Part shown: positions 36,975 to 46,054 of the stretch, piece by piece | Layout: each line of letters starts with the position of its first letter | Position numbering within the stretch: position 1 is the first letter of the stretch | Source of the DNA: Mycobacterium pseudokansasii | GTDB lineage: Bacteria; Actinomycetota; Actinomycetes; Mycobacteriales; Mycobacteriaceae | Direction of reading: 5' to 3' | NCBI RefSeq assembly: GCF_900566075.1 | Contig: NZ_UPHU01000001.1 | Span: 124,001-188,000, forward strand | DNA: 64,000 bases | Program-made: the position numbers and the translations under genes | Notes under the pieces: generated by a model | Seen by the model: the letters and a program-made list of their open reading frames with translations, nothing else | Database searches by the model: none | Told to the model about the DNA's origin: nothing

Positions 36975-38654
36975 ATGGCCTATGTGATCGCGTCGCCGGC
37001 AATGGTTGCGGCAGCCGCGACGGACCTCGCGGGCATTCGCGCCGCGATCAGCTCGGCCAACGCTGCCGCCGCACTCCCGACCACGGGGGTGTTGGCCGCC
37101 GGTGCCGACGAGGTGTCGGCAGTCATCGCCGCGCTGTTCGACGCGCACGCGCGGGCATATCAGGCGTTGAGTGCCCAGGCGGTCGCTTTCCACGACCAAT
37201 TCGTTCGGGCGCTCGGCGCGGGTGCGGCCTCCTACGCGGGCGCCGAGGCAGCCAACGCGTCGCCGCTTCAGGCTTTGCAGACCGTGGAGCAGAACGTGCT
37301 CAATGCGGTCAATGCGCCCGCGCAGGCCATGCTGGGCCGCCCGCTGATCGGCAATGGCACCAACGGGCTGCCCAACACCGGGCAGGACGGTGGGCCGGGT
37401 GGCCTGCTCTACGGCAACGGCGGCAACGGCGGCTCCGGCGGACCGGGTCAGCGTGGCGGCAACGGCGGTTCGGCCGGGCTGATCGGCAACGGCGGAGCCG
37501 GCGGGGCCGGCGGCCCGGGCACACCCACCGCGGTGGTCGGTAAAGCGGGCGGTGCGGGTGGTGCCGGAGGACTGCTGTTCGGCAGCGGTGGCGCCGGGGG
37601 GCCGGGCGGCGTGGGAGCGCTGGCCTTGGGTGCCGATGGTGGGCCCGGCGGGGCCGGCGGCAACGCCATCGGCCTGTTCGGCAACGGCGGCGCCGGGGGC
37701 GTGGGCGGGGTCAGTGGACCGGGCGCCGGCGGCGGCAACGGGGGACCGGGCGGTAACGGCGGCCATGCCGGGTTTTTCGGCGGCGGCGGGCACGGTGGGG
37801 ATGGCGGTATCGGCGCCGACAACGGCGGGCTTGCCGGTAACGGTGGCACGCCCGGGCTGCTGGGTAACGGCGGCGACGGTGGGACCGGCGGCCTCGGCAG
37901 CACCGGCAATGGCGGCGGCGGCGGTAATGGCGCGATGGGCGGGCTGATCGGCAACGGCGGTACTGGCGGGAACGGCGGCATCGGCCGTGTTGACGGTGGG
38001 TTCGCCGGTAAGGGGGGCAACGGTGGGCTGCTGGGTCACGGCGGCGACGGCGGTGCCGGCGGCCTGGGCAGCACCGGCGATGGCGGCCGCGGGGGCGGTG
38101 GCGGACTAGGCGGGCTGCTGGGCGACGGCGGGGCCGGCGGGGACGGCGGAATCGGCGGGGTCAACGGTGGACTTGCCGGCAACGGGGGCAGCGCCGGATT
38201 GTTCGGCAGCGGCGGCCGCGGTGGCAACGGACAACTCGGGGAGAGCGCAAACTCCTCGGGAGGCGGTGCCGGTGGTAACGGCGGCACCCTGATGGGCAAC
38301 GGCGGCGCCGGTGGCAACGGTGGGACAGGTTTCCCCGGGGGTAATGGCGGTAAGGGCGGCAACGCGGGGATCTTCGGTTGGGGAGGGGCCGGTGGGACCG
38401 GAGGGGTGGGCATCGCCGGTGTCGCCGGAGGCAACGGGGGCGACGGTGGAATGGGCGGGTTCATCGGCGACGGCGGGGCCGGTGGCGGCGCTGGCACGAG
38501 CCTGGGCGTGGCCGCCGCCGGCGGCAACGGCGGTAATGCACGGCTGATCGGCAACGGCGGCGACGGCGGTTCCGGCCAGTTCGGCGGGCTCGGCGGCACC
38601 GGTGGCACCGGCGGTGTGATATTCGGCTTTGCCGGCGCTGCGGGGCCGAGTTAG
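36975..38654 (+). CDS. PE_PGRS family protein (PE_PGRS1 position)
   Basis: 559 residues. Residues 1-95 are the PE domain ('[20 protein letters not shown]', with '[11 protein letters not shown]' carrying the secretion signal). A linker '[20 protein letters not shown]' leads to about 420 residues of glycine-rich (GGxGGN/D/A) repeats running to the C-terminus, with no extra domain. Such proteins are exported through ESX-5 and sit on the cell surface. A GGAGAT sequence precedes the ATG. It lies between the ctpI/Rv0108c region and the rhomboid gene, as PE_PGRS1 (Rv0109) does. The glycine repeats produce long open frames on the opposite strand, which are not genes. Confidence 0.92.
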   Translation: MAYVIASPAMVAAAATDLAGIRAAISSANAAAALPTTGVLAAGADEVSAVIAALFDAHARAYQALSAQAVAFHDQFVRALGAGAASYAGAEAANASPLQALQTVEQNVLNAVNAPAQAMLGRPLIGNGTNGLPNTGQDGGPGGLLYGNGGNGGSGGPGQRGGNGGSAGLIGNGGAGGAGGPGTPTAVVGKAGGAGGAGGLLFGSGGAGGPGGVGALALGADGGPGGAGGNAIGLFGNGGAGGVGGVSGPGAGGGNGGPGGNGGHAGFFGGGGHGGDGGIGADNGGLAGNGGTPGLLGNGGDGGTGGLGSTGNGGGGGNGAMGGLIGNGGTGGNGGIGRVDGGFAGKGGNGGLLGHGGDGGAGGLGSTGDGGRGGGGGLGGLLGDGGAGGDGGIGGVNGGLAGNGGSAGLFGSGGRGGNGQLGESANSSGGGAGGNGGTLMGNGGAGGNGGTGFPGGNGGKGGNAGIFGWGGAGGTGGVGIAGVAGGNGGDGGMGGFIGDGGAGGGAGTSLGVAAAGGNGGNARLIGNGGDGGSGQFGGLGGTGGTGGVIFGFAGAAGPS

Positions 38655-38743
38655 GCGTGCCGGCGAGCCGCTACCCGATCGTCGCGAGCGGACACCGGCC
38701 ACGTTGAGTGAACCCACGTCGTCGGCCGCCGCTACCGGTGCAG

Positions 38744-39133
38744 TCAACTGGTGGGCGCCGCGTCGGCGTCAGCCCGGGCCTGTTTGAAGAACACGCTGAC
38801 GCGGCAGATCAGGCCGTCGTCGTTCTGCTCGAAGAGGATGCATTCGGGCCATTCGGCCGAAGCGCCGTCGATCTCGAACGCCTCAGTCAACTCGACGTAT
38901 GCCCGCAGCGCATCCACCCTCGAGACCCGCTGCACCCGCAGCTGGTGGTCTTTGAGATTGGTGAGCACCTTGCGCAGGTAGGCGACGTAGTGCTGTTTGC
39001 CCTCGATGACGTCGCAGAACGGGCCCTCCCGCGTCAGGCCGTCGTCGGCGATGGTGGCGGCCAGGCCATCCCAATCATGAGCGGCCAGGCAGGTCAGGTA
39101 GCGCTCGACGACTCCGGCTCCGGTCTCGGTCAT
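38744..39133 (-). CDS. NTF2-like/SnoaL-fold protein
   Basis: 129 residues of the NTF2-like superfamily: 'VVERYLTCLAAHDWDGLAAT', 'LTREGPFCDVIEGKQHYVAY', 'AYVELTEAFEID', 'CILFEQNDDGLICRVSVFFK'. Members act as small isomerases, dehydratases or hydrolases, or as ligand-binding proteins. The start chosen is ATG 39131-39133 with 'GGAGTCAAGGG' just upstream; the frame is open further upstream but shows no fold. It is divergent from the rhomboid gene. The specific role is unknown. Confidence 0.8.
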   Translation of the reverse strand: MTETGAGVVERYLTCLAAHDWDGLAATIADDGLTREGPFCDVIEGKQHYVAYLRKVLTNLKDHQLRVQRVSRVDALRAYVELTEAFEIDGASAEWPECILFEQNDDGLICRVSVFFKQARADADAAPTS

Positions 39134-39246
39134 GCCCTTGACTCCACCAAAAAACAGTAAGCCGACGCGCTGGGCCAAGAAAGCCGACAAATATGCGTTC
39201 GGCAACCTGACGCGCCCGTGGCGGCGACCCGGGCAAGAATGGTGCG

Positions 39247-40113
39247 ATGAGTAGCCCCAGCGCACCGGAGTCGCCGGCCGAAGCGCCGACCTGTTACCGG
39301 CATCCGGGTCGCCGGGCGTACGTGCGCTGCAACCGTTGCGAACGGTATATCTGCGCGGACTGCATGCGCGACGCCGCTGTCGGACACCAATGTGTGCCGT
39401 GCGTCCAAGCGGGCGCCCGGACCGTTCGACAGCCGCGGACCCGCTTCGGCGGTCGGCAGCGCTCGGCCACGCCGGTGGTCACCTACACGCTGATCGTGAT
39501 CAACGCGCTGGCTTTCGTCGTGCAGATGTCGTCGGGGAACTTGGAAAAGCAGTTGGCCCTGTGGTCACCCGCGGTGGCCGACGGCCAACTGTATCGCCTG
39601 GTTACCTCGGCGTTCCTGCATTATGGCGCGGCCCATCTGCTACTGAACATGTGGGCGCTGTATGTCGTCGGCCCGCCGCTCGAAATGTGGCTGGGCCGGC
39701 TGCGTTTCGGTGCGCTGTACGCATTGAGCGGGCTGGGTGGGTCGGTGCTGGTGTACGTGCTGGCGCCGCTCAACGTGGCGACGGCCGGCGCATCGGGGGC
39801 AATCTTCGGCCTGTTCGGCGCGACCTTCGTGGTGGGTAGGCGGCTGGCCCTTGACGTGCGCTGGGTCGGTGCGGTCATTGCGCTCAACCTGGTCTTCACC
39901 TTCGTCGTTCCGGCGATCAGTGCACAGTTGATCAGCTGGCAAGCGCACGTGGGTGGGCTGGTCACCGGTGGGCTGGTCGCGGCGGCCTATGTCTACCCGC
40001 CGCGGGAACGCCGGAACGCGGTCCAAGTCGCTGCGACGGTCATTGTCCTGATTGTGTTGGCCGGGCTGACCTGGTGGCGCACCACGGGTCTGCTCGCGGA
40101 GTTTTCGGGATGA
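39247..40113 (+). CDS. Rhomboid-family intramembrane serine protease with B-box-like zinc finger
   Basis: A 288-residue membrane protein (Rv0110 position). Residues 15-60 contain a cysteine/histidine cluster ('CYRHPGRRAYVRCNRCERYI', 'CADCMR', 'GHQCVPC') like a B-box zinc finger. Residues about 80-285 are a rhomboid core of six to seven helices with the catalytic serine in 'GASGAIFGLFGA' (near residue 180) and the catalytic histidine in 'QAHVGGLVTG' (near 238). It should cleave membrane proteins within or near the bilayer. Its TGA overlaps the ATG of the next gene (ATGA), so they are coupled. Confidence 0.92.
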   Translation: MSSPSAPESPAEAPTCYRHPGRRAYVRCNRCERYICADCMRDAAVGHQCVPCVQAGARTVRQPRTRFGGRQRSATPVVTYTLIVINALAFVVQMSSGNLEKQLALWSPAVADGQLYRLVTSAFLHYGAAHLLLNMWALYVVGPPLEMWLGRLRFGALYALSGLGGSVLVYVLAPLNVATAGASGAIFGLFGATFVVGRRLALDVRWVGAVIALNLVFTFVVPAISAQLISWQAHVGGLVTGGLVAAAYVYPPRERRNAVQVAATVIVLIVLAGLTWWRTTGLLAEFSG

Positions 40114-40580
40114 GCTGGTGGGTGGCGTGCGCCGAGCGGACGTTGTCCGAATCGGTACCGGCGCAACCGGATCGGGTCCGCGATTTCTACGTGGACCTGG
40201 ACAACATCAGACTCGTGCACCCGCTGATCGTGTCCGTTCAGACGACGGACCGCCGCGAAACCGCGCAGGGTTATCTGCAGAGCTATCGAGTAGTGGATCG
40301 AATTCCATTGGGGCCGTTCGCTATTCAGATCAGCTATCGGTCGCGGCTGCTGGTTCCCACCGACGGCGATGTCAGCACCGAGGCCGACCAGTGGCCGGGG
40401 GTTCACGTGCGCGCAACGGTCAGCTTCGAGCCGATTGACGCGGGCACCCGGCTCACCGAGCGGATCAGGATCACCGCGCCGCGGCTGCTGGCCGCGTTCA
40501 CCGCCCGCGAGGCGGTCAACGCGCATCAGGCAATGCTGTCCGGCATCCGCCGCCAGTTCGAATGCCACTCGGCGGGATAG
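40110..40580 (+). CDS. SRPBCC (polyketide cyclase/START-like) family protein
   Basis: 156 residues with the helix-grip pattern of the SRPBCC fold: 'ESVPAQPDRVRDFYVDLDNI', 'HPLIVSVQTTDR', 'SYRVVDRIPLGPFAIQISYR', 'RATVSFEPIDAGTRLTERIR' and a long C-terminal helix 'EAVNAHQAMLSGIRRQF'. These proteins bind hydrophobic ligands or act as cyclases. The ATG overlaps the rhomboid stop codon, which argues for translational coupling and perhaps a shared envelope-lipid role. No ligand can be assigned. Confidence 0.85.
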   Translation: MSWWVACAERTLSESVPAQPDRVRDFYVDLDNIRLVHPLIVSVQTTDRRETAQGYLQSYRVVDRIPLGPFAIQISYRSRLLVPTDGDVSTEADQWPGVHVRATVSFEPIDAGTRLTERIRITAPRLLAAFTAREAVNAHQAMLSGIRRQFECHSAG

Positions 40581-40617
40581 GCGAGCACCTGGCGGCAGGT
40601 GGGATGGCCGCGACGGG

Positions 40618-40818
40618 TTAGTCGTGACCGCTGAAGATGATTCGCATCATCTTCAGATTGATGCGAGCAAAACGCCAGAACTGGATCAGAAGGTTCTGCC
40701 GCATGCGAAGCTTCGCACCGGTGGGCAAAGGAGCGTCGGCGATGCGTTCGGCGGTCCGGACGTTCACCTCCGAGTCGCTGCTGTCCGCATCCATAGGGGC
40801 CATGGGAGTGCCTTTCAT
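40618..40818 (-). CDS. Small conserved protein coupled to the SQR gene
   Basis: 66 residues (61 if it starts at the second ATG, 40803). The N-terminus is polar and acidic. The C-terminus is basic-amphipathic, 'RMRQNLLIQFWRFARINLKM' then 'MRIIFSGHD', consistent with a membrane-surface helix. Its ATG overlaps the TGA of the SQR-like gene (ATGA), so it is co-translated. It may help anchor the flavoprotein to the membrane or the quinone pool. No family could be named with certainty; the coupling and amphipathic helix are the evidence that it is real. Confidence 0.68.
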   Translation of the reverse strand: MKGTPMAPMDADSSDSEVNVRTAERIADAPLPTGAKLRMRQNLLIQFWRFARINLKMMRIIFSGHD

Positions 40819-42272
40819 TCAGGGATCAGCCACCAGAATGGCCTGGCCTTGGCCTTGTAGATGAACAGGTGGTGCAGTAGCACTTTGATCCAGTGGCCGG
40901 CCAGTCCGAGCTCGCCGGACGTGCCGGCGATGTCGCGGCCGGTCTGCGGGTAGCGCACCCGGTCGGGAACGACCGGAAACATCGTCATCGCGGCAGCCGA
41001 GCCGTCGCGAAAGCCGGTCCCCGCCGACGCGATACATGCGGCGCCCATGGTGGCCATGGAGGCGCGGTGGGCCGGAGCTCCGGCGTTTTTGGTGATGCGG
41101 TCGCGAATGGTCTCCGCGACCGTCTTGGCCATGATGCCCGACGGCATGCCGGTGCGCGGTGGGCTGGGGGTGATGACCGTCCCGGTGACGCTTTTGCGCG
41201 GTCGGGAAATCGGGTGTGGGGGAGCGAATGCGATGCCCGGCGCGAAGATGTTCGGGTAGGCGACGGATTCGTAGGTGTGTGGCCAGTCCTCGGCGGACCA
41301 TTCGTCGTAAGGCTTGCCCGAGTAGTCCGCATCGACCTTGAGAAAGCCTGACGGCGCGAAAAGCGTTGAGGTGATGTCGTTGCCGTCGTTGTCGTAGGCA
41401 GCCAGGCTGGCGCCCCTGAACGGTGGCAGCAGCATCGCGAAGTCGAAGTCCAGGTCGTGCTCTTTGCCGTCGAGCTGCTCGTATCGCAGCTTGCTCTCCA
41501 TCACCTCATGCACATGGGCCTGCGTGATGGCCGTGACGCCGCGTTCGCGAAAAAGTGACTCGGTCCACAACCGGCTGGACTGCATGAAGCCCTTGTCGAC
41601 AAACTTCATGCCGTCGACTCCGAAGTCGCCCAGGTCGTACTCGTTGGTCAGGTAGATGACCTCGGCCAGATCTCGCACCCCGGTCGAGCGCAGTCTGTGT
41701 TCGACGTTGAAGGTGTACTCGAACGCCGCGCCTTCGCAGGTGCAAGTGCCGTGTCCGACGCCGATGACGAGGCGTTGCTTCTGGCCCGCTTTCAGCTTGG
41801 CGATGACCGCGTCAAGCGCCTTGGCGGCCTCGGCCGCGTGGGCGGCGGTGCACACCGAGTACGAGTGTCCGTCGGGCCCGAGGCCAGGTGTGGCCGCGAA
41901 ATTCAGCTGGGGGCCGGTGGCATTGATGAGGTAGTCGTAGGTAACGCTGCCGGTCTCGCCGCGGCGGGCGTCGTCGGTGTAAGTGAAGTCCACCGATGGC
42001 GACACCTGTTCACCGGTGCCCTCAGGCCGGATGGCAGTCGCCAGCGCCTGGTGAAAGACGATGCCCTTGCGCTGGTAGATCGGCTTGAGTGGGATCAACA
42101 CCTGCGCCGGTTCGAGGCGGCCCACGCCGACCCAGATATTGGACGGAATCCAGTTCCAGTCGGCGTTCGGCGAGATCACAACGATTTCGTGCTCGCGGGC
42201 AAGCCATCGGCGCAGATGCAGAGCGGCAGTATGTCCGGCGATGCCGGCGCCGAGGACAACGACTCGTGCCAT
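40815..42272 (-). CDS. Sulfide:quinone oxidoreductase-like flavoprotein
   Basis: A 485-residue FAD/NAD(P)-type disulfide oxidoreductase related to sulfide:quinone reductases, which oxidise sulfide and pass electrons to menaquinone at the membrane. Features are the FAD motif 'VVVLGAGIAGHTAALHLRR', 'WIPSNIWVGVGRL', 'YDYLINATGPQLNF' (second GxxG-like region), a Cys pair in 'GVGHGTCTCEGAAFEY' (near residue 170) and 'NIFAPGIAFAPPH' (FAD ribityl site). The C-terminus is amphipathic ('LLHHLFIYKAKARPFWWL'), suited to membrane contact. The start is ATG 42270-42272 with AAGGAG upstream. A CsoR/CstR-like operator lies 55 bp upstream, and a small coupled gene follows. Confidence 0.85.
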   Translation of the reverse strand: MARVVVLGAGIAGHTAALHLRRWLAREHEIVVISPNADWNWIPSNIWVGVGRLEPAQVLIPLKPIYQRKGIVFHQALATAIRPEGTGEQVSPSVDFTYTDDARRGETGSVTYDYLINATGPQLNFAATPGLGPDGHSYSVCTAAHAAEAAKALDAVIAKLKAGQKQRLVIGVGHGTCTCEGAAFEYTFNVEHRLRSTGVRDLAEVIYLTNEYDLGDFGVDGMKFVDKGFMQSSRLWTESLFRERGVTAITQAHVHEVMESKLRYEQLDGKEHDLDFDFAMLLPPFRGASLAAYDNDGNDITSTLFAPSGFLKVDADYSGKPYDEWSAEDWPHTYESVAYPNIFAPGIAFAPPHPISRPRKSVTGTVITPSPPRTGMPSGIMAKTVAETIRDRITKNAGAPAHRASMATMGAACIASAGTGFRDGSAAAMTMFPVVPDRVRYPQTGRDIAGTSGELGLAGHWIKVLLHHLFIYKAKARPFWWLIPE

Positions 42273-42326
42273 GGTGGCTCCTTGTCGATTTTGGCTACAG
42301 GGTACGTGCGGGTGCTCATCCCGTAA

Positions 42327-42344
42327 TATACCCCCTAGGGTATA
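42327..42344. promoter_or_regulatory. CsoR/CstR-like operator upstream of the SQR gene
   Basis: TATACCC-CCTA-GGGTATA is an inverted repeat of A/T-flanked G/C tracts. This is the layout of sites bound by CsoR-family repressors (copper-sensing CsoR and persulfide-sensing CstR). It is 55 bp upstream of the SQR start codon and points to control by reactive sulfur or copper. The gene directly controlled is an SQR, so a persulfide sensor is the more attractive reading. The regulator itself is not in the window. Confidence 0.6.
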
Positions 42345-42526
42345 ATCCAAAGCGGCCGCCGTCTAGGAGGACAGGCACTCGGGAAGCTCGGGTCAGCGAC
42401 CTGAAGCGATGGGTCCGGTGCCTACACTGCGTGAGCGCGCCCCGAACGAAATCGCCGAAAGCTGCCGATCCCACATCGCTGTCTCGGTGCGGCTCAAGTC
42501 AGAAGAACTTCAGATAGGTTAGCTCG

Positions 42527-43363
42527 GTGAGTCGTTCAGCCAACGACAAAATAGGCGCCAGGATGCTCAGCGGCATCTCAGAGACCGCGCTGCTGACCCT
42601 CAACGGCAGGGCCTACCAAGCAGCACGGCCTGATGCGATCATCGATGACCCTATGGCGATCAAACTCGTAGAGTCCATCGATTTCGACTTCGGCAAGTTT
42701 GGACGCAAAGGTCAAGAGATGGCGTTGCGTTCGCTGGCTGTCGATCAGTGCGCGATCGAGTACCTCACCAAGCACCCCGAGGCCACCGTGGTTGCACTGG
42801 CAGAAGGTTTTCAAACCAGTTTCTGGCGAACGTGCAGTGCATTGCCAGACGCTCAATTTCGTTGGATATCGGTCGATCTGGCGCCGGTGATCGAACTGCG
42901 GCAACGCCTGTTGCCGCATTCCGGGCGTATCACCAGTCTCAGTCAGTCCGCTTTGGACTACACCTGGATGGACAAGGTGGACGGCAGTAGAGGGGTATTC
43001 ATCACGGCAGAGGGCTTGCTGATGTACTTACAGCCCCAACAGGCTATGGAGCTGATCACTCAGTGCGCCAAGCGGTTTGCCGGCGGGCAGATGTTCTTCG
43101 ACCTGCCGCCCACCATCGTCAAGAAGATCGCGCCCAAAGGTATGCGCTCGTCCAGGCACTACAGAGTTCCGCCAATGCCGTTCAGCCTCTCGGTGCATCA
43201 AGTAGCCGATCTGGTCAACACGGTGCCAGGGGTCCGCGCGGTGCGCGATGTGCCGATGCCCAAAGGGCGGGGCCTGTTCTTCCGGACCCTCTACCCCGCA
43301 TTGTGGCGCTTCCCGCCAGTGAAGCCATTCCGCGGGGTATACGCCTTGCTCGACTTCGGCTGA
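42527..43363 (+). CDS. Class I SAM-dependent methyltransferase (LCMT/TcmP-like)
   Basis: 278 residues of the leucine-carboxyl-methyltransferase/TcmP-like family, common in mycobacteria. Features are an N-terminal 'SETALLTLNGRAYQAARPDA' segment, the SAM site 'VVALAEGFQTSFWR' (near residue 88, usually GEGxxTxFWR), 'RWISVDLAPVIELR' with the acidic ribose-binding residue, and 'RGVFITAEGLLMYLQ' (near 155). Probably an O-methyltransferase of a small metabolite; the substrate is unknown. GTG start at 42527. It is divergent from the SQR operon and separated from it by 254 bp. Confidence 0.87.
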   Translation: MSRSANDKIGARMLSGISETALLTLNGRAYQAARPDAIIDDPMAIKLVESIDFDFGKFGRKGQEMALRSLAVDQCAIEYLTKHPEATVVALAEGFQTSFWRTCSALPDAQFRWISVDLAPVIELRQRLLPHSGRITSLSQSALDYTWMDKVDGSRGVFITAEGLLMYLQPQQAMELITQCAKRFAGGQMFFDLPPTIVKKIAPKGMRSSRHYRVPPMPFSLSVHQVADLVNTVPGVRAVRDVPMPKGRGLFFRTLYPALWRFPPVKPFRGVYALLDFG

Positions 43364-43678
43364 TCGTAGCCGCGCGCAGAGTCTTCGCTCCCGGTTTGCG
43401 GTACCAGAAAGCCGGGTGCCCAACTCCGTGGGCGCAGGTCTCGACCGAGGCGAGAGCCTTGCGCGTTACGTCGGAAACGGTTGGTTAGCTGATGGGGGCG
43501 GCGGCGCCGGGTGGTATCACCGGATATTGAAGGTGTCCGCCGCCGCGCGACAAATCCGTTGTCCTCCGCGAGGACTGAGACGCCGAAGGCGACGAAGACG
43601 ACGAAGACGACGAAGACGACGCAATAGACCAGCTTCGTCAGCTAAGGGCGAGTTGCTCACCCGCATTGTGGACCCAAG
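43364..43678. other. Intergenic gap with a 9-bp tandem repeat; no gene seen
   Basis: 315 bp between a convergent methyltransferase and SDR. The only structure noted is at about 43590-43620, where GACGAAGAC is repeated about 3.5 times head to tail. No protein with recognisable features is encoded on either strand, and no clear terminator hairpin with a T-run was seen. Confidence 0.6.
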
Positions 43679-44452
43679 CTATTCGGTTTTCCACTGCGTA
43701 GTCAGCGCCGATTCGGAGAGATACTTCGTGGAGCTCCAGCCGCCGTCGACGACGATAGTCTGGCCGTTGATGAAGGACCCGCCCGGGGAGCACAGGAACG
43801 CCACGGTGCCGGCGACGTCGTCGACGGTGCCCAGCCGCGTATGCGGTGTCATCTCGACATTGATCCGCCGAAACCGCTCGTCCTGCAGCCGATGCTCGGT
43901 CATGGGTGTCTGAATGACCCCGGGAGCCACGGCATTGCACCGTATTCCCAGCGCCCCGTATTGGCAGGCGATGTGGGTGGTCAGCGCAGTGAGCCCGCCC
44001 TTGGCCGCCGAATAAGCCCCGCCGCGCATGCCGCCGACGACGGCGAACGTCGACGTGATGTTCACGATCCCCGAGCCGGCGGACATGTGCGGCAGCACTT
44101 CGCGAATCAGCCGAAACGGTGCCCGCAGCATCAAGTTCAGGGAGTAGTCCAGGGATTCGTCGTCGGTCTGATGCAGCGGCTTGGGGCTACCCACTCCGGC
44201 GGCGTTGACCAGGAAATCGATATGGCCCCAGCGGGTGAGGGCGGCGTCGGCAATCCGCGGGGGGGCGTCGTGATCGGTCAGGTCGACGGTACAGGTGGCC
44301 ACTCGGTCGGGATCGCCGATGGCGTGGACCAACTCGGCCAGCTTGCCGGCGTCGCGTCCCGTCGCCAGCACCGCCATACCCATCTCGGCAAGCCTTGTCG
44401 CGCAACCGGAGCCGATCCCGCCCGTTGCGCCCGTGACGACTGCTACCTGCAT
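43679..44452 (-). CDS. SDR-family oxidoreductase of the catabolic island
   Basis: A 257-residue classical SDR: 'VAVVTGATGGIGSGCATRL', 'VLATGRDAGKLAELV' (NADP-type arginine), 'DFLVNAAGVGSPKPL', serine in 'IVNITSTFAVVGGMRG', 'YSAAKGGLTALTTHIA' with Tyr-x3-Lys, and 'GQTIVVDGGWSSTKYL'. It is the last gene of the leftward arm (SMP-30, GntR, FadD, SDR) and starts 1 bp after the FadD stop. In the proposed pathway it would oxidise or reduce a hydroxyl/keto intermediate, perhaps after CoA activation. The exact step cannot be assigned. Confidence 0.88.
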   Translation of the reverse strand: MQVAVVTGATGGIGSGCATRLAEMGMAVLATGRDAGKLAELVHAIGDPDRVATCTVDLTDHDAPPRIADAALTRWGHIDFLVNAAGVGSPKPLHQTDDESLDYSLNLMLRAPFRLIREVLPHMSAGSGIVNITSTFAVVGGMRGGAYSAAKGGLTALTTHIACQYGALGIRCNAVAPGVIQTPMTEHRLQDERFRRINVEMTPHTRLGTVDDVAGTVAFLCSPGGSFINGQTIVVDGGWSSTKYLSESALTTQWKTE

Positions 44453-44453
44453 C

Positions 44454-46052
44454 TCACTGCTCGACTTTCATCAGTGCCGCCTTGATCTGGTGCTTGAGCA
44501 CCTTCCCCGCGTCGTTCTTCGGCAGGCCATCCCAGACCACCAGTTGTTCAGGCATTTTGAATCGCGCCAGGCTGGCGGCTTCCAGGAAGCTGCGCAACTC
44601 GGCTAGCTCCGGGCCGGGCGAGCTCGTGGGTACGACGACAGCGCAGGCCCGTTCCCCGGTGCGTTCGTCGGGCAGCCCGACGATCGCGATCTCGGCGATG
44701 CCGGGATGGTTGACCAGGATGTCCTCGACTTCCTTGGGGGAGATATTTTCGCCGTTGCGGATGATGACGTCCTTGGCGCGTCCGGTGATCACCAGGTAGT
44801 CGTCGTCGACCCGGCGCCCGAGGTCTCCGGTGCGGAAATAGCCTTCGGCGTCGAAGGATCCGGCCTCGTCGTCGGGGTGCTGGTAGCCGGCCAGCATCTG
44901 CGGGCCGCGCACCAGGATCTCCCCGGACACCAGCTTGACGTCGGCGAGGCCGACCCGGCCGTCGGTGTCAGCGGCGTGGTCGGGGGAATCCGGTGAGCCT
45001 ACGGTGGTGACCGGCACTTCTGTCGAGCCGTACACCCGGGTGACGACGGCCGGTCCGAAATACGCGCTCGCCCTGCGGATCAGCGACGGAGATACGGACG
45101 CGCCGCCACACACGAACAACTTCAGGGCGGGCACCCTGGCATCGGCTCGTTGCGCGGCGGCGAGCAGTTGCTCCAGAAACGGGGTGGCGCCGGCCATATG
45201 GGTGCAGCATTGGGCGTGCAGCAGCCGCAGCGCATGCTCGGCGTTCCACCGGTCCATCAGCACCGCGGTCGTACCCAGCAGCAGCGGACATTCGAACGCA
45301 TAGACGGAGCCGCCGATATGGGCGATCGGTGACGGAACCAGGAACGCGTCGCCCGGCTCGATCAGCCAGTCCTCACCGATCTGACGGATCAGCGCGTGGA
45401 TCGAGTTATGAGTGTGCAGAACGCCCTTCGCGCGTCCGGTGGTTCCCGAGGTGTACATAATCATCCGTACGGCGTCGGGATCCAGTTCGGGCAGCCAGGT
45501 TTTCGGCACCGGATCGGTGAACAGCGAATGGAACGGAATCAGGGTGGTATCGCAATTCCCCCGCAACACGACGACATCGGGCGGCGACGCCAGCTCGGCG
45601 GTCACCCGGCGCACCATCGAAGGGTAGTCCTGGTTGGCGAAACACGAAGGAACAAAGACCATTCGGCTGTCGGAGTCGTCGAGGATGAAGCGCAGCTCGC
45701 GACCCCGCAGGGATGGCAGGATCGGGTTGACCACCATCCCCGCCAGCGTTGCGGCCAGGTAGATCACCGCGGCCTCGGGCCAGTTGGGCAGCATGAACGA
45801 CACCACACTGTGCGGCGGCAGCCGCGCGTGTAGCCCGTGTGCCAGCGTGGTTGCCCGGTGGTGCAGGGTCTCGCAATCCAACCGCTGATCGCCGCCTACC
45901 AGCGCCACCCGGTGCGGAGTATTCCGCGCGGCCCGGTGTAGCGCATCGGCCAGCGTTTCTCCCACCCACCAGCCGCGTGCGTACGCCTCGGCGGCGCGTT
46001 CGTCATCCCAGCGGATCCATCGGCCGCCGATCAGCTTCCGGTCTGCGGCCAT
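44454..46052 (-). CDS. Acyl-CoA ligase (FadD-like) of the catabolic island
   Basis: A 532-residue AMP-binding ligase. Motifs are 'MIMYTSGTTGRAKGVLHTHN' (near residue 190), 'TRVYGSTEVPVTTVGSPDS' (near 325), 'GYFRTGDLGRRVDDDYLVIT' (near 400), 'RAKDVIIRNGENISPKEVED' and the final lysine in 'NDAGKVLKHQIK'. The order resembles cyclohexanecarboxylate- and other acid-CoA ligases. ATG 46050-46052 lies 2 bp after the stop of the GntR gene; the frame is open far upstream but only as a shadow of GntR. Probably it makes the CoA thioester of an acid released by ring opening. Confidence 0.9.
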   Translation of the reverse strand: MAADRKLIGGRWIRWDDERAAEAYARGWWVGETLADALHRAARNTPHRVALVGGDQRLDCETLHHRATTLAHGLHARLPPHSVVSFMLPNWPEAAVIYLAATLAGMVVNPILPSLRGRELRFILDDSDSRMVFVPSCFANQDYPSMVRRVTAELASPPDVVVLRGNCDTTLIPFHSLFTDPVPKTWLPELDPDAVRMIMYTSGTTGRAKGVLHTHNSIHALIRQIGEDWLIEPGDAFLVPSPIAHIGGSVYAFECPLLLGTTAVLMDRWNAEHALRLLHAQCCTHMAGATPFLEQLLAAAQRADARVPALKLFVCGGASVSPSLIRRASAYFGPAVVTRVYGSTEVPVTTVGSPDSPDHAADTDGRVGLADVKLVSGEILVRGPQMLAGYQHPDDEAGSFDAEGYFRTGDLGRRVDDDYLVITGRAKDVIIRNGENISPKEVEDILVNHPGIAEIAIVGLPDERTGERACAVVVPTSSPGPELAELRSFLEAASLARFKMPEQLVVWDGLPKNDAGKVLKHQIKAALMKVEQ

Positions 46053-46054
46053 GG

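Noticed and set aside
43590..43622. GACGAAGAC repeats as an acidic or Asp/Glu-rich coding tail
   Set aside because: No frame through them connects to a start with a ribosome-binding site or to a recognisable protein.
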